Below are positions 35,761 through 47,370 of a DNA stretch of 64,000 nt, piece by piece (the first letter of the stretch is position 1; each line of letters begins with the position of its first letter). The translations under genes and the position numbers were made by a program. The stretch is from Burkholderiaceae bacterium (GTDB lineage: Bacteria; Pseudomonadota; Gammaproteobacteria; Burkholderiales; Burkholderiaceae_B): contig JANQYI010000009.1 of NCBI GenBank assembly GCA_030728985.1, forward strand, positions 62,001 to 126,000, in the 5' to 3' direction. Below the pieces are notes generated by a model that saw only the letters and a list, made by a program, of their open reading frames with translations, was not told the origin of the DNA and ran no database searches.

Positions 35761-36069
35761 CTAGCCGGGGACGACTCCGGCCTGATCGTCATTTAAATCC
35801 ACACGCTCACGCAACTCCTTGCCCGCTTTAAAGTGGGGAACCTGTTTCCCAGGCACCAGCACTTGCTCACCGGATTTGGGGTTACGCCCGACTCTTGGCG
35901 CACGTTCGGACAAAGAAAAGCTACCGAAACCGCGAATCTCAATACGCTGACCTTCGGCCAAGGCCTGGGTCATCGCATCAAGGACGGTTTTAACAGCGTA
36001 ATCTGTGTCACGTGCGGCCAGCTGGGAATAGCGGGCCGCCAGTGCTGCGATGAGTTCTGACTTGGTCAC
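35761..36069 (-). CDS. ihfB: Integration host factor beta subunit
   Basis: 102-residue HU/IHF-family DNA-bending protein that pairs with IhfA. Diagnostic are [11 protein letters not shown], the [12 protein letters not shown] helix, [10 protein letters not shown] and the flexible arm [15 protein letters not shown] with its intercalating proline. It follows rpsA by 5 bases, an arrangement conserved from E. coli to Bordetella, and ends at a strong terminator. Confidence 0.97.
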   Translation of the reverse strand: MTKSELIAALAARYSQLAARDTDYAVKTVLDAMTQALAEGQRIEIRGFGSFSLSERAPRVGRNPKSGEQVLVPGKQVPHFKAGKELRERVDLNDDQAGVVPG

Positions 36070-36074
36070 AGGGT

Positions 36075-37787
36075 TTAATCAGTGTCGCGCGCTTGATCGA
36101 GCTTGGCCTTGAGCAAAGCGCCCAAGTTCGTGGTGCCCGAAGAAGCACTCGCTTCAGTCATACGCTGCATAGTGTCAGCGGTGTCAGCGGTGTCGCGTGC
36201 CTTAATCGACAATTGGATCGAACGTGTCTTTCGGTCAACGTTGATGATCATGGCTTCGATGTTGTCCCCAACCTTCAGTGCTGTCGTGGCATCCTCAACA
36301 CGGCCTGTCGCGATCTCGGAAGCGCGAAGGAAACCTTCAACCTCATGAGACAACGTCACAGTCGCGCCCTTGGGCTCAACAGCCTTGACGGTACCGGGCA
36401 CGACAGCACCCTTGTCGTAGGTACCGACGAAGTTATTGAAGGGGTCACCTTCGAGTTGCTTAACACCCAAGGAGATACGCTCCTTGTCTGTGTCAATGCC
36501 CAGAACAACCGCATCAAGCTCATCGCCCTTCTTGAAGTTGCGAACAGCTTCTTCGCCTGTGTCTGTCCATGACAGATCGGAGAGGTGCACCAAACCATCG
36601 ATACCGCCTGGCAATCCAACGAAGACGCCAAAGTCAGTGATCGACTTGATCGCACCGCGGACCTTGTCGCCACGCTTGAAGTTGGACGCAAACTCTTCCC
36701 ATGGGTTCTGACGGCACTGCTTCATACCCAGAGAGATTCGGCGACGGTCTTCGTCAATCTCGAGAACCATGACTTCGACTTCTTCGCCGAGCGTCACAAC
36801 CTTGCGGGGATCAACGTTCTTGTTGGTCCAGTCCATTTCGGACACGTGAACCAAACCTTCGATACCGGCCTCGACTTCAACGAACGAGCCGTAGTCGGTG
36901 AGGTTGGTGACCTTGCCGAACAGACGTGTGTTCTGTGGGTAACGACGTGCGAGACCCACCCATGGATCTTCGCCGAGCTGTTTAACGCCCAAGGAAACGC
37001 GGCTTTTTTCCTGATCGAACTTGAGGACCTTGGCTTCGACTTCTTGACCAACCGTCAACACCTCTGAAGGGTGACGCACGCGACGCCATGCCATGTCGGT
37101 GATGTGCAACAGACCATCGATACCGCCGAGGTCCACGAATGCACCGTAGTCGGTAATGTTCTTGACGACGCCTTTAACGATGGAACCTTCTTGGAGGTTT
37201 TCCAGAAGTTTCTGACGCTCTTCGCCCATGCTGGCTTCAAGCACGGCACGGCGCGACAACACAACGTTGTTACGCTTGCGATCAAGCTTGATGACCTTGA
37301 ATTCCATGGTCTTGCCTTCGAAAGGCGTTGTGTCCTTGACGGGACGCAAATCAACCAATGAACCTGGCAAGAAGGCCCGGATGCCTGCAGTCATGACGGT
37401 CAGACCGCCTTTGACTTTACCTGTGATGGTACCTGTCACGAGTTCGTTCTTGTCGAGCGATTGCTCAAGCGACAACCAAGCCGACAGGCGCTTTGCGCGA
37501 TCACGGGACAGCACGGTATCACCGTAGCCGTTTTCGAGCGAATCAATCGCGACCGACACGAAGTCGCCCGGTTTGACTTCGAGCTCGCCCTGATCGTTGA
37601 GGAATTCTTCGAGGGGAATCAGTGCTTCTGATTTCAGACCAGCGTTGACCACGACAAAGTTGTGGTCGATACGAACGACTTCGGCGGAAATAACTTCGCC
37701 GGATTTCATATCCTGTTTTTCGATACTAGCGGCAAACAGCGCGGCAAAACTTTCGCCGGCTTGGGTTGAAGTTTGTTGAGTTGACAT
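36075..37787 (-). CDS. rpsA: 30S ribosomal protein S1
   Basis: 570-residue mRNA-binding protein of the small subunit with six S1/OB-fold repeats; repeats 3-6 show the classic [39 protein letters not shown] and [21 protein letters not shown] segments. I chose the ATG at 37787 (MSTQQTST). There is no Shine-Dalgarno sequence in front of it (GGATCTTCCTTAC), which matches the known unusual initiation and autoregulation of rpsA in E. coli. It lies 59 bases after cmk, with a small hairpin in the leader. Confidence 0.97.
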   Translation of the reverse strand: MSTQQTSTQAGESFAALFAASIEKQDMKSGEVISAEVVRIDHNFVVVNAGLKSEALIPLEEFLNDQGELEVKPGDFVSVAIDSLENGYGDTVLSRDRAKRLSAWLSLEQSLDKNELVTGTITGKVKGGLTVMTAGIRAFLPGSLVDLRPVKDTTPFEGKTMEFKVIKLDRKRNNVVLSRRAVLEASMGEERQKLLENLQEGSIVKGVVKNITDYGAFVDLGGIDGLLHITDMAWRRVRHPSEVLTVGQEVEAKVLKFDQEKSRVSLGVKQLGEDPWVGLARRYPQNTRLFGKVTNLTDYGSFVEVEAGIEGLVHVSEMDWTNKNVDPRKVVTLGEEVEVMVLEIDEDRRRISLGMKQCRQNPWEEFASNFKRGDKVRGAIKSITDFGVFVGLPGGIDGLVHLSDLSWTDTGEEAVRNFKKGDELDAVVLGIDTDKERISLGVKQLEGDPFNNFVGTYDKGAVVPGTVKAVEPKGATVTLSHEVEGFLRASEIATGRVEDATTALKVGDNIEAMIINVDRKTRSIQLSIKARDTADTADTMQRMTEASASSGTTNLGALLKAKLDQARDTD

Positions 37788-37824
37788 GTAAGGAAGATCC
37801 AGATGGCCTTTGGAGCCGGTAACA

Positions 37825-37839
37825 CACCCTAATAGGGTG
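37825..37839 (-). promoter_or_regulatory. Hairpin in the rpsA leader
   Basis: CACCCT / AGGGTG with a three-base loop, between the cmk stop and the rpsA start. In E. coli the rpsA leader folds into hairpins that replace an SD sequence; this one is in the corresponding place. It lacks a T-run, so it is unlikely to be a terminator. Confidence 0.4.
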
Positions 37840-37846
37840 GAGTTGG

Positions 37847-38506
37847 TTAAACCCTTGACCACAGGTCAAGGATGCTTTGCACAGTTTGTTCAATCGTCAA
37901 CGTCGACGAATCAACGACATGCGCGTCCTGTGCAGGTAATAAAGGCGCGACCGCGCGTTTGATATCTCGCGCATCTCGCTCCCGCATATCGGCAAGCAGG
38001 TCTTCTAGATTAGCAGAAAATCCCTTGTCGATCAATTGCTTACATCTTCTCTGGGCGCGCGCACGCACATCCGCAACTAAAAATATCTTTAGATTGGCGT
38101 CCTGAAAAACGATTGTCCCCATGTCACGGCCATCCGCAACTAAGCCCGGGGCCTGCCGAAACGCCCTCTGACGTTCGAGCAAAGCCGCCCTGAGTGCGGG
38201 ATTTGGCGCTAAGCGTGAGGCTAAATTACCAACCTCTTCCTGGCGGATGAATGCAGAAACCTCGCACCCCTCAAGAAGTACGCCGGTGGAGTGAAATGCG
38301 ACATCCAGCGACTCGGCGACCTGGGCAACAGCCCGTGGATCAGCCGGATCAATTCCTTTTTGCAGCACCGACAGGGCTGTTAAACGATACAGCGCGCCAC
38401 TGTCAAGGACACCCCAACCCAAGGTTTGCGCGACGCGATGCGCAACAGTGCCCTTGCCCGAAGCGGTTGGACCATCGATCGTGATGACGGGTACTGAATT
38501 TTTCAT
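37847..38506 (-). CDS. cmk: Cytidylate kinase
   Basis: Phosphorylates CMP and dCMP. The 219-residue protein has the P-loop [18 protein letters not shown] and the [12 protein letters not shown] segment typical of bacterial Cmk. Its ATG overlaps the aroA stop by four bases, and it is followed by rpsA, a pairing (cmk-rpsA) conserved across proteobacteria. Confidence 0.97.
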   Translation of the reverse strand: MKNSVPVITIDGPTASGKGTVAHRVAQTLGWGVLDSGALYRLTALSVLQKGIDPADPRAVAQVAESLDVAFHSTGVLLEGCEVSAFIRQEEVGNLASRLAPNPALRAALLERQRAFRQAPGLVADGRDMGTIVFQDANLKIFLVADVRARAQRRCKQLIDKGFSANLEDLLADMRERDARDIKRAVAPLLPAQDAHVVDSSTLTIEQTVQSILDLWSRV

Positions 38507-39819
38507 CTCAACAAACCACTGAGCACGTCAAAATAAGTAGGGAATGTTTTGCTCACGCAACCAGGATCCAAGATACGCACGCGGGACTGACCAAACGCTG
38601 CGAGAGAAAAACACATCGCGACGCGATGATCATCGTAGGTATCAATCACCGCATCCTGCCATTGACCAAGTTCGACAGGATAGACGCGCAACCAGTCCGG
38701 GCCACTATCTACATGAGCGCCCAGCTTGCGGAGCTCGGTTTCCATCGCATGAATTCGGTCTGTTTCTTTGACACGCCAGCTGGCGATATTGCGTAAAGTG
38801 CAAGGGCCATCCGCAAACAGAGCAAGCGCAGCCGCTGTCATGGCGGCATCCGGGATCAAATTAAAATCCGTATCAAACGCCTTCAGTTTTTGACCCGCAG
38901 CCACATTGATCCCCGTGACTTCGATCGAAGACTCCTCCCGACGTACCTGTGCCCCCATTGCTTCGATCACCTCCGCAAAGGCAATGTCACCCTGAATGCT
39001 TTGCGCGCCGACTCCAATCACCTTGACCGGACCGCCACCTATTGCCCCCAAGGCGAGAAAATAGGAAGCCGAAGAGGCATCACCCTCGACAATAATCCGA
39101 TTAGGTGACTTGTAAACGGCATCAGCGTGTATGACAAATTGTTGCCAACCTTGGCGCTCGACTTTTACGCCAAATCGCGCCATCAAATTCAGCGTGATCT
39201 CGATATAAGGCTTCGAGATCAGTTCACCGATGACTTCCACGGTAAGTGTGCGCCCCGAGCGCGCCACGGCAAGCGGTGCCGCCATCAGTACGGCTGTCAA
39301 AAACTGGCTGGATACAGACCCTTGCACACGGACAAGGTCATTGAGCTGCTCAGGCACCAGGATTTCGATGGGGGGATAACCCTGTTGATCCATATAGTTG
39401 ATGCGCGCCCCCATTTCGCACAGGCCTTGAACTAGGTCACCAATGGGTCGCTCATGCATGCGCGGCACGCCCGAGAGCGTGTAATGCCCGCCCATGACAG
39501 CGAGCGCCGCGGTCAGTGGACGAATCGCTGTCCCTGCGTTTCCCATGAAAAGTGCAGCCTGCATCACCGGGAAACGCGAGACGCCTGTCACGCTCACCGA
39601 ATCCGATGAATGTGCATGCACCTCAACGCCGAGCTGCTTGAGCGCCGCTAACATCACGGCGGTGTCATCAGACTCCAATAGCCCGTCAATGCGTGTTGTG
39701 CCCTGAGCCAGGGCAGACAACAGCAGGACACGGTTTGAAATACTTTTCGAGCCTGGAAGTGTCACCATGCCTTGCGCAGCGTTGGCAGGCGGAAGGTCTA
39801 AAAAGTCGGCACGGCTCAT
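38503..39819 (-). CDS. aroA: 3-phosphoshikimate 1-carboxyvinyltransferase (EPSP synthase)
   Basis: Sixth step of the shikimate pathway, joining PEP to shikimate 3-phosphate. The 438-residue protein shows [30 protein letters not shown], and the [15 protein letters not shown] signature with the catalytic region. GNAGTA with alanine rather than a substituted form and the overall spacing are of the class I type. It is coupled to tyrA upstream and cmk downstream by ATGA overlaps. Confidence 0.97.
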   Translation of the reverse strand: MSRADFLDLPPANAAQGMVTLPGSKSISNRVLLLSALAQGTTRIDGLLESDDTAVMLAALKQLGVEVHAHSSDSVSVTGVSRFPVMQAALFMGNAGTAIRPLTAALAVMGGHYTLSGVPRMHERPIGDLVQGLCEMGARINYMDQQGYPPIEILVPEQLNDLVRVQGSVSSQFLTAVLMAAPLAVARSGRTLTVEVIGELISKPYIEITLNLMARFGVKVERQGWQQFVIHADAVYKSPNRIIVEGDASSASYFLALGAIGGGPVKVIGVGAQSIQGDIAFAEVIEAMGAQVRREESSIEVTGINVAAGQKLKAFDTDFNLIPDAAMTAAALALFADGPCTLRNIASWRVKETDRIHAMETELRKLGAHVDSGPDWLRVYPVELGQWQDAVIDTYDDHRVAMCFSLAAFGQSRVRILDPGCVSKTFPTYFDVLSGLLR

Positions 39820-40691
39820 GACCCAAGATCCTGCCAGTCACGACGCGCTTTCGACGCATGATCCAGCATGTCTTCTAACCAATTCGCATCATTTTCACGC
39901 AGAGCATGTTCAGCGCGTTCAAAAACAGCTTTCATCGCCTGTAACTCCGCGAGCATGGCTGAACGGTTGGCAATAAAAATATCACGCCACATTTCTGGGG
40001 AGCCTTGAGCCACACGCGTGAAGTCTCTGAAACCAGAACCCGCTATTTGAAGCTTCAACGCAGCATCATCGCTGTGCGTGATGTACTCCATAAACAAGGC
40101 AGCGACCCAATGAGGTAGATGACTGATCGCGGCTACCACGCCATCATGCTGCGAGGGCTCGATCGACACCACATTGGCGCCACAGGCCAGCCAGGCGGCC
40201 CGAACAGTTTCTACGTCCAAAGGATGATTTTCAACCAAGGGAGTCAACATGACACGCCGGCCCGCGTACAGCTGGGGATTGGCGGCCTGAGGGCCTTTTT
40301 CATGCGAGCCCGCCATGGGATGTCCTGGAATAAACTGCCCAATCCGAGACTTCAGACCGACGCGAGCAGCTTCGATGACATTTTGCTTGGTACTACCACC
40401 ATCCGTGATAATTGTTTTAGCGCCCAGCCACGGCGCAAGCTCTTTAAAAATGGCTTCAAAAGCACCCACAGGTGCCGCGACGAAAATCAAGTCCGCACGC
40501 TGTGCGGCCTCTCTGTAACTCACAATCTCGTCGATCAGCCCAAGCTTTGCGGCCTCATGCAAGGTTTCAGGACGTCGCCCTGCGCCGAGCACGGTACCAA
40601 CAGCGCCAGCCTGTTTAAGCGCCGCAGCGAAAGAGCCCCCGATCAGGCCTACGCCGATCACAGCAACCGTATCGATCTTGAAGGCGCTCAT
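39816..40691 (-). CDS. tyrA: Prephenate dehydrogenase
   Basis: NAD(P)-dependent conversion of prephenate to 4-hydroxyphenylpyruvate for tyrosine (or of arogenate; specificity not determinable). The 291-residue protein has the dinucleotide-binding [16 protein letters not shown] at the N-terminus, GGSTKQNVI and [17 protein letters not shown], all typical. It lacks a chorismate mutase domain; that is in PheA. ATGA overlaps join it to hisC and aroA. Confidence 0.96.
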   Translation of the reverse strand: MSAFKIDTVAVIGVGLIGGSFAAALKQAGAVGTVLGAGRRPETLHEAAKLGLIDEIVSYREAAQRADLIFVAAPVGAFEAIFKELAPWLGAKTIITDGGSTKQNVIEAARVGLKSRIGQFIPGHPMAGSHEKGPQAANPQLYAGRRVMLTPLVENHPLDVETVRAAWLACGANVVSIEPSQHDGVVAAISHLPHWVAALFMEYITHSDDAALKLQIAGSGFRDFTRVAQGSPEMWRDIFIANRSAMLAELQAMKAVFERAEHALRENDANWLEDMLDHASKARRDWQDLGS

Positions 40692-41818
40692 TCGGCCGAC
40701 TGCTTCATAATCGCTGTCAACGCCTCAATGAACGTTTGATTTTCATGCGGCAAGCCAATGGAGACACGTAACCACTCAGGTAAACCATCACCCTTGACGG
40801 GACGAACAATCACGCCTCGCTTGAGTAACTCCAGATTGACCTGCGCCGCGTCTCCGACCTTAACTAAAACAAAATTTGAATAACTTGGGACGTAGGTCAA
40901 ACCAAGTTTTTCAAACGCACTTTGCAGTTGCTCTTTACCAGCACGATTCACCTCGAAACTTTCTTTCAAAAATGCAGTGTCTCCCAGCGCTGCAATGGCA
41001 GCGGCTTGCGCCAGCGAGTTCACGTTGAACGGCTGTCGAACTCTATTGAGCAAATCAGTCAATACTGGCTGAGCCACACCAAAACCAACTCGCAAGCCTG
41101 CCAAACCATAGGCTTTAGAGAAGCTTCTGGACACTAACAAATTGGGGTACCGTTTGACCAAACCAATACTGTCGACACGCAATTCGGGCTCGAGAAACTC
41201 GTTATAGGCCTCATCAAGCACGACGGTGACACGAGAACCGTAACGCTGAGCAACCTCGGCAAGAAATGACTCGATCGCTTCATTGGATAAATACGTCCCT
41301 GTCGGATTGTTCGGATTGGCAATAAACACCAATCTTGTGTTGTCCTTAATCGCGTCAAACATGGCTGGCAAATCATGTCCATGATCCTTTGAGGCAACCA
41401 CTCGGTGTTCGGCACCCCGCGCCTGAGTGGCTAGGCGATACACCACAAACGCGAACTGTGAATACACAACCGAACTTCCCGGCTCTAGCAGCGCAGAGGC
41501 CACCAACTCAAGAATATCGTTCGAACCGTTACCCAACGTCAACCAGTTCTGGGGTACGTCAAAACGCTCGGACAGCGCTTTTTTCAGATCAAAACCAGCT
41601 GGATCAGGGTAGCGGCCCAAATTAGCCACAGCCTCTGCGACCGCACGTTTTGCGGACTCCGGCATTCCAAGGGGATTTTCATTTGAAGCCAGTTTCACAA
41701 TCCCAGCAGGATCCAATCCAAACTCACGGGCAAGCTCCTCGATGGGCTTGCCGGCTTGATAAGGAGCGATCGCGGCGATATGCGGCGGCGGAATCAACAC
41801 AGAGTCTTGAGCGGACAT
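40688..41818 (-). CDS. hisC: Histidinol-phosphate / aromatic aminotransferase (HisC family)
   Basis: PLP aminotransferase of 376 residues. LASNENPLG near the N-terminus and the Schiff-base lysine in SRSFSKAYGLAGLRVGFG are typical of HisC. Located between pheA and tyrA, it probably also works on phenylpyruvate and 4-hydroxyphenylpyruvate, as shown for hisH/hisC paralogues in aromatic supraoperons; a second hisC in the histidine operon is likely. The ATG at 41818 (MSAQDSV) is preferred over a start 12 codons upstream. It follows pheA by 87 bases. Confidence 0.92.
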   Translation of the reverse strand: MSAQDSVLIPPPHIAAIAPYQAGKPIEELAREFGLDPAGIVKLASNENPLGMPESAKRAVAEAVANLGRYPDPAGFDLKKALSERFDVPQNWLTLGNGSNDILELVASALLEPGSSVVYSQFAFVVYRLATQARGAEHRVVASKDHGHDLPAMFDAIKDNTRLVFIANPNNPTGTYLSNEAIESFLAEVAQRYGSRVTVVLDEAYNEFLEPELRVDSIGLVKRYPNLLVSRSFSKAYGLAGLRVGFGVAQPVLTDLLNRVRQPFNVNSLAQAAAIAALGDTAFLKESFEVNRAGKEQLQSAFEKLGLTYVPSYSNFVLVKVGDAAQVNLELLKRGVIVRPVKGDGLPEWLRVSIGLPHENQTFIEALTAIMKQSAE

Positions 41819-41905
41819 GATAAGGACACCAACAAAGCTAGTTAAAAAACTCAACCATCGGGATCAACACTGGATACTCGCGATCATCACCGTTCGAGGC
41901 AGAGC

Positions 41906-42991
41906 CTATTGCGCTGGATAAGAGCCTAACAATTTGTAAAAAGCACATTGAGACTCAAGCGTAATTAATGCTTTTTTGACGCGCGCGTCGTCACAGTGCC
42001 CTTCGAGGTCAACATAAAAATAGTATTCCCACTGTCCCGTCCGCGCGGGTCGAGACTCAAAACGAGTCATTGACACACCATTTTCAGACAAGGGCGACAA
42101 CATCTGGTACACAGCGCCCGCGCGGTTAGGGACAGCAAGTATTAAACTTGTTTTATCCCGTCCGCTTGGGGGAATATCTAGTTTTCCGATCGCCAGAAAA
42201 CGTGTCTTGTTTTGAGAATCATCTTGAATCCCGAGCGCGATCACTTCCAAGCCCCAAGTCTGCGCGGCAACATCACTGGCAATGGCAGCGATAGACGGAT
42301 CGAGAGAAGCAAGCCGTGCCGCCTCGGAATTGCTTGAGACAGGCTCGCGGACAACACCCGGATACTCTCGGTTGAGCCAGTTTTGACATTGCGCCAACGC
42401 TTGTGGGTGGGCCAAGATTTTAGTGATGCCCTGCATATTGCCAGACTTCGTGAGCAGGCAATGACGAATCAACAGGGAGCGCTCACCCAATATTCGCAAA
42501 GAAGAGCCTAACAATAAATCAAGAGTACGATTCACCGCCCCTTCGGTAGAATTCTCAACCGGCACCATGCCGACTTGGGCAGCGCCCGCCTCAACCGCCC
42601 TAAACACCTCGTCAAAAGAGGGGCATGGCAAGCTTGTAACAGAGCGTCCGAAATGTTCCAGAGCCGCCTGTTCCGAAAAAGAACCGGCTGGTCCCAGAAA
42701 GGCTACCGTCAGCGATTGCTCCAGACCACGGCAAGCAGAGATAATTTCGGTCCATACGGAAGCGACAGCCTCGGCGGGGAAAGGTCCGCGATTGAGTGTT
42801 TGCAGCCGCCGAATGACTTGCGCCTCTCGCTCGGGTCGCAGCACGGGACCCTCGGCATGATGCGCATGTTTGACCTCGCCGACCTCCTGCGCCGTTTTCG
42901 CGCGCTTGTTCAGCAGATCAAGGATCTCGGCATCAATCTGATCGATGCGCTGCCGAAGCGGTAATAGCTGGGCTTGCAATGACTCATCCAT
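41906..42991 (-). CDS. pheA: Bifunctional chorismate mutase/prephenate dehydratase (P-protein)
   Basis: Converts chorismate via prephenate to phenylpyruvate. The 361-residue chain starts with an AroQ chorismate mutase domain ([20 protein letters not shown], about 1-95), then prephenate dehydratase ([35 protein letters not shown]) and a C-terminal ACT domain with [24 protein letters not shown], the phenylalanine-feedback site. The ATG at 42991 overlaps serC by 8 bases, implying coupling; longer readings would run deep into serC. Confidence 0.96.
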   Translation of the reverse strand: MDESLQAQLLPLRQRIDQIDAEILDLLNKRAKTAQEVGEVKHAHHAEGPVLRPEREAQVIRRLQTLNRGPFPAEAVASVWTEIISACRGLEQSLTVAFLGPAGSFSEQAALEHFGRSVTSLPCPSFDEVFRAVEAGAAQVGMVPVENSTEGAVNRTLDLLLGSSLRILGERSLLIRHCLLTKSGNMQGITKILAHPQALAQCQNWLNREYPGVVREPVSSNSEAARLASLDPSIAAIASDVAAQTWGLEVIALGIQDDSQNKTRFLAIGKLDIPPSGRDKTSLILAVPNRAGAVYQMLSPLSENGVSMTRFESRPARTGQWEYYFYVDLEGHCDDARVKKALITLESQCAFYKLLGSYPAQ

Positions 42992-44114
42992 GAGAGCGCT
43001 CAAAGTCCTTGAGATAGTCAATAAGTGCCACCACACCTTGAAGTGGCATAGCGTTATAAATAGAAGCGCGCATCCCACCTACGCTCTTGTGTCCTTTTAA
43101 CTGCATCAAACCGCGCGCCTCAGCACCTGCAAGAAAAGCAGACTCGAGTGCGACGTCCGGCAAGTAAAAAGGAGCATTCATGCGTGAGCGTACTGAGGGG
43201 TGAACCGGGAGCGTATAAAAATCACTCCGATCAAAATAGTCGTAAAGGAGAGACGATTTGGCCATATTTTGCTGTTCGATCGCCGCAAGTCCACCTTGAT
43301 CCTTTAACCATTTAAACACTAAACCAGCGATATAAATCGCGAAGGTTGGTGGGGTATTAAACATCGACTTTTCGCGGTCGACATTGGCATAATCAAAGGC
43401 TGAAGGGCAAATTGGCAAGGCATGACCAATTAAATCGCGTCTGACGATCACAACCGTCAAACCCGCAGGACCGGCATTTTTTTGAGCACCCGCAAAAATC
43501 ATCCCTGCAGTGGAGACAGGCATTGGGCGAGATAAAAAATGAGAGGACGCATCCACCACCAATGGCACCTCTGGCGCATCCAGATCAGCCATCTTGGGCC
43601 AGTTCATCGTTTCAACGCCACCAATGGTTTCATTACTGCATAAATGTAAATATGCGGCGTCGGGGCGAACCTGCCAAGCGTGAGTCTCAGGCAGCCAGGT
43701 TCCTGGCATCAAACGATGACCATCCATCACCGTCTCAACGGCATTGGTGGCTGCGATCTGAGCGTCGCCATAGCGTTGGCACTCTTGGAGCGCTTTTTTA
43801 GCCCAGATGCCGCTGATGACAAAGTCAGCCTTAGGCTGCCTGACCCGACCGAGTAAGTTGAGAGGAATAATGGCATTTTCGGCAGTGGCCCCGCCCTGCA
43901 TAAACAAGACAGAGTAAGCCTGGGAGATATCGAGTAAATCACGCAAATCTGCCTCAGCCTGAGAACAGATTTCCACGAACTGCTTGCCGCGATGACTCAT
44001 TTCCATCACAGACATGCCCGAGCCATGCCAATCCAACATTTCCTCCGCCGCCTGCCTGAGCACGGACTCGGGCATTGCGGAGGGCCCTGCTGAAAAATTC
44101 CAGGGACGCGACAT
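42984..44114 (-). CDS. serC: Phosphoserine aminotransferase
   Basis: PLP enzyme of serine and pyridoxine synthesis (376 residues). [19 protein letters not shown] at the start, the PLP lysine in [18 protein letters not shown], and a C-terminal [16 protein letters not shown] are characteristic. The ATG at 44114 is separated from the gyrA stop by a single base, so its ribosome binding site lies in the gyrA end. gyrA-serC-pheA-tyrA-aroA is the standard Burkholderiales order. Confidence 0.96.
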   Translation of the reverse strand: MSRPWNFSAGPSAMPESVLRQAAEEMLDWHGSGMSVMEMSHRGKQFVEICSQAEADLRDLLDISQAYSVLFMQGGATAENAIIPLNLLGRVRQPKADFVISGIWAKKALQECQRYGDAQIAATNAVETVMDGHRLMPGTWLPETHAWQVRPDAAYLHLCSNETIGGVETMNWPKMADLDAPEVPLVVDASSHFLSRPMPVSTAGMIFAGAQKNAGPAGLTVVIVRRDLIGHALPICPSAFDYANVDREKSMFNTPPTFAIYIAGLVFKWLKDQGGLAAIEQQNMAKSSLLYDYFDRSDFYTLPVHPSVRSRMNAPFYLPDVALESAFLAGAEARGLMQLKGHKSVGGMRASIYNAMPLQGVVALIDYLKDFERSHG

Positions 44115-44115
44115 A

Positions 44116-46803
44116 TTACGACTCCGTTCCAGCCTCGCCAGTGTCACCCGTGGCCGCATCAGGCTTTGCGGAAGCATCAGAAGCACTAGAATCAGTCGAG
44201 GCTGAAAGATCTGCGTCAACTCCATCAACATCATCGTCGACGTCGCTCTCGACCACTCGGCGAACACCAGACAACTCGCTGCCATCATCGACGCTGATCA
44301 GCGTCACACCCTGCGTCGCACGACCCATTTCGCGAATCTCAGCAACACGCGTGCGAACCAATACTCCGCCCGTCGTAATCAGCATGATCTCGTCGGTCGC
44401 ATTCGCAAGAACAGCCCCCACAACCTTACCGTTGCGGGCTGAAGTCTGAATCGCAATCATGCCTTTGGTGCCACGTCCATGGCGGGTGTATTCTGCGATC
44501 GGAGTGCGCTTGCCAAAACCATTTTGCGTTGCGGTCAAGACAGTTTGTGTTTCGTCTCCCGAGACCAACATCGCAATGACTTGCTGGCTTTCTTCGAGCA
44601 TCATGCCGCGCACACCGCGCGCGTTGCGACCCATCGGACGCACATCATTTTCATCGAAACGCACTGCTTTACCTGAATCGGAGAACAACATGACATCATG
44701 CTTGCCGTCCGTCAGTTCGGCACCGATCAAAAAGTCACCCTCATCGAGGTCGACCGCGATGATACCGGCCTTGCGTGGATTGGAGAAATCAGACAAAGGA
44801 GTCTTTTTAACCGTCCCGCGCGAAGTGGCCATAAAGACGGTCTGATCTTCGCTAAAGGCTTTAATCGGCAACACGACGGTTATTTTTTCGCCATCGATCA
44901 GCGGGAACATATTGACGATTGGCTTGCCGCGAGAAATACGCGTTCCCTGTGGCACTTCCCAAACCTTGAGCCAATACACCCGTCCTCGATCAGAGAAGCA
45001 CAATAGATAATCGTGCGTATTCGCAATAAAGAGCTGATCAATCCAATCGTTCTCTTTAGTGGCTGTCGCTTGTTTGCCGCGTCCACCACGCTTTTGCGCA
45101 CGATACTCAGACAGCGGTTGGCTCTTGATATAACCACCGTTCGACAAGGTCACCACCATATCGGCGGGGGTAATCAAATCCTCCGTATCGAGCTCAGTGG
45201 CATTTAACTCAATATCCGAACGTCGGGCGTCTTTGGCATTGATTGAGAACTCAGTCTTGATCGCCTGAAGCTCGTCACTAATGATGACCGTAATGCGCTC
45301 CGGTTTTGCCAAAATATCTAAGAGATCCAAGATCGTATCCATCACGGACTTGTACTCGCTGACGATCTTGTCCTGCTCAAGCCCCGTCAAGCGTTGCAAA
45401 CGCATGTTCAGGATTTCTTGAGCTTGTGTTTCGCTCAAGCGATACAAACCATCCGCCTGCAAACCAAACGCTTCGGGCAAATTATCTGGGCGATAGGCTG
45501 CTCGGCCACCCACCGCCTCGGTATCCGCGCGAGAAAGCATTTCACGGACCAGCGAAGAGTCCCACGTTTTGTCCATCAAGTCTTGGCGCGCCACGGGAGG
45601 CGTAGGCGCAGCCTTGATAATGGCAATAAAATCGTCGATGTTGGCCAAGGCAACAGCCAGACCCTCAAGTACATGACCACGCTCACGGGCTTTGCGCAGC
45701 TGAAATACTGTGCGGCGCGTGACAACCTCCCGACGATGGGATAAGAAATATTCCACCATTTGTTTCAGGTTGAGCAGACGCGGCTGGCCGTCGACCAGCG
45801 CGACCAAATTCATACCAAAGGTATCCTGCAATTGCGTGTGCTTGTAGAGGTTATTCAGAATAACTTCGGGCACTTCACCGCGCTTGAGCTCGATGACCAG
45901 ACGCATACCGTCTTTGTCGGACTCATCGCGAATATCGGAGATGCCTTCGACCTTCTTTTCGTTGACAAGCTCGGCGATGCGTTCTTGCAAGGTTTTTTTA
46001 TTGACCTGATAAGGCAAGGCATCCACCACGATGGACTGGCGGTTGTTACCAATGTCCTCGAAGTGTGTTTTGGCACGCATAATCACGCGACCGCGCCCTG
46101 TACGATACCCCTCGCGCACGCCCACAATCCCGTAAATAATGCCGCCGGTTGGGAAGTCTGGTGCGGGGATCAGCTCAATCAGCTCGTCGATCGTGCACTC
46201 TGGATTGCGCAAGCAATACAAGCAGCCATCAATGACCTCGGCCAGATTGTGAGGCGGAATATTGGTGGCCATGCCGACCGCGATACCGGAGCTGCCATTG
46301 ACCAACAGATTAGGCAACCGTGAAGGTAACAACAATGGCTCGTGTTCGCTACCATCATAGTTAGGACCGAAATCAACCGTTTCCTGATCGATATCAGCCA
46401 AAAGTTCATGGGCGATTTTAGCCAAGCGAATTTCGGTATATCGCATCGCCGCTGCGCTATCGCCATCGACAGAGCCAAAGTTACCCTGACCATCCACCAA
46501 CATATAGCGCAGTGAAAAATCCTGTGCCATGCGAACGATTGTGTCGTAGACAGCTTGGTCACCATGGGGGTGATACTTACCAATGACGTCGCCAACGATA
46601 CGCGCAGATTTTTTATAAGCGCGATTCCAATCGTTGTTGAGCTCGTGCATCGCGAACAGGACGCGACGGTGAACGGGTTTGAGACCATCCCGGACATCCG
46701 GGAGGGCGCGCCCCACGATCACGCTCATTGCGTAATCGAGATAACTGCGGCGCATTTCTTCTTCGAGTGATATCGGAAGAGTTTCCTTGGCAAAGGAATC
46801 CAT
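44116..46803 (-). CDS. gyrA: DNA gyrase subunit A
   Basis: 895-residue breakage-reunion subunit of gyrase. The ATG at 46803 ([17 protein letters not shown]) gives numbering identical to E. coli: catalytic Tyr122 in RYTEIRL, and the quinolone-resistance region [10 protein letters not shown] at 78-87. Position 83, Ser in E. coli and Thr or Ser in most relatives, is Gln (codon CAA at 46557-46555), while Asp82 and Asp87 are kept. The C-terminal beta-pinwheel has the GyrA box (KRGGRGKQ), and the chain ends in a long acidic Asp/Ser/Ala tail of about 45 residues. An alternative start lies seven codons upstream. Confidence 0.97.
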   Translation of the reverse strand: MDSFAKETLPISLEEEMRRSYLDYAMSVIVGRALPDVRDGLKPVHRRVLFAMHELNNDWNRAYKKSARIVGDVIGKYHPHGDQAVYDTIVRMAQDFSLRYMLVDGQGNFGSVDGDSAAAMRYTEIRLAKIAHELLADIDQETVDFGPNYDGSEHEPLLLPSRLPNLLVNGSSGIAVGMATNIPPHNLAEVIDGCLYCLRNPECTIDELIELIPAPDFPTGGIIYGIVGVREGYRTGRGRVIMRAKTHFEDIGNNRQSIVVDALPYQVNKKTLQERIAELVNEKKVEGISDIRDESDKDGMRLVIELKRGEVPEVILNNLYKHTQLQDTFGMNLVALVDGQPRLLNLKQMVEYFLSHRREVVTRRTVFQLRKARERGHVLEGLAVALANIDDFIAIIKAAPTPPVARQDLMDKTWDSSLVREMLSRADTEAVGGRAAYRPDNLPEAFGLQADGLYRLSETQAQEILNMRLQRLTGLEQDKIVSEYKSVMDTILDLLDILAKPERITVIISDELQAIKTEFSINAKDARRSDIELNATELDTEDLITPADMVVTLSNGGYIKSQPLSEYRAQKRGGRGKQATATKENDWIDQLFIANTHDYLLCFSDRGRVYWLKVWEVPQGTRISRGKPIVNMFPLIDGEKITVVLPIKAFSEDQTVFMATSRGTVKKTPLSDFSNPRKAGIIAVDLDEGDFLIGAELTDGKHDVMLFSDSGKAVRFDENDVRPMGRNARGVRGMMLEESQQVIAMLVSGDETQTVLTATQNGFGKRTPIAEYTRHGRGTKGMIAIQTSARNGKVVGAVLANATDEIMLITTGGVLVRTRVAEIREMGRATQGVTLISVDDGSELSGVRRVVESDVDDDVDGVDADLSASTDSSASDASAKPDAATGDTGEAGTES

Positions 46804-47370
46804 AAAGTTCGCAACAAATGACAACGGTTGAAAACCCGAGACGGGGTCGAAATGATAAAAAGCAACTACATAAGATCAACCTATCATTCTACACTGGCAC
46901 TTGCCCGAGGGTTGTGGTCACTGTCTGCGCTTCTATATGGCTAAATTTACGAACATCGCAGACGTCACCAACAGACATAAAAAAAATTCAAAAAATCTGA
47001 ACTTTTTTAAATCCAGCCGGTCAGAACTCAATCTTCTCCTGGAGAGGTCTAGTTCTACTCGCTAAACTCTTAAGGTTTTCTGACCGAAAATCTTATTAAA
47101 TTGCGTCCAAACGTAAATTTTTGTTGCCAAAAACCAACAAGAAAGCCCTGTTGAGCGTATAAATACGCATATCGGCGCCAGAAACGTGCCAGATGAGTGA
47201 CTTAACCTCATTAAATGCTTTAAGATTCGTTCAGCACACAGGAAACCCAGCGAGTATTTAATTGTGCTCACTGTGTTGCTATACTGGACCCGTTTCCTGA
47301 TGTATTTTTTATTTGCGGCGGGGGTTCGCTGCGAGTCACTTATCCAGCTTCAAGCTCAACGAGGAGAAAT
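46804..47370. other. 567-base divergent intergenic region between gyrA and ompA
   Basis: No credible coding sequence: the open frames here are short, AT-rich and without ribosome binding sites. It must hold the gyrA promoter (a TAGAAT-like minus-strand -10 at about 46884-46889 is a weak candidate) and the ompA promoter. Small inverted repeats are present (for example ATGAG-N9-CTCAT near 47195-47213). An unannotated small RNA is possible but I see no specific evidence. Confidence 0.6.
47257..47285 (+). promoter_or_regulatory. Candidate ompA promoter
   Basis: TATACT at 47280-47285 with a poor -35 (TTTAAT) 17 bases upstream. The leader would be about 80 bases and ends in GAGGAGA, a strong ribosome binding site 3-9 bases before the ompA ATG. 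Confidence 0.45.

Noticed and set aside
46804-47370. Possible small proteins encoded between gyrA and ompA
   Set aside because: Open frames of 60-70 codons exist on both strands, but they lack ribosome binding sites and plausible composition and extend into neighbouring genes or promoters.
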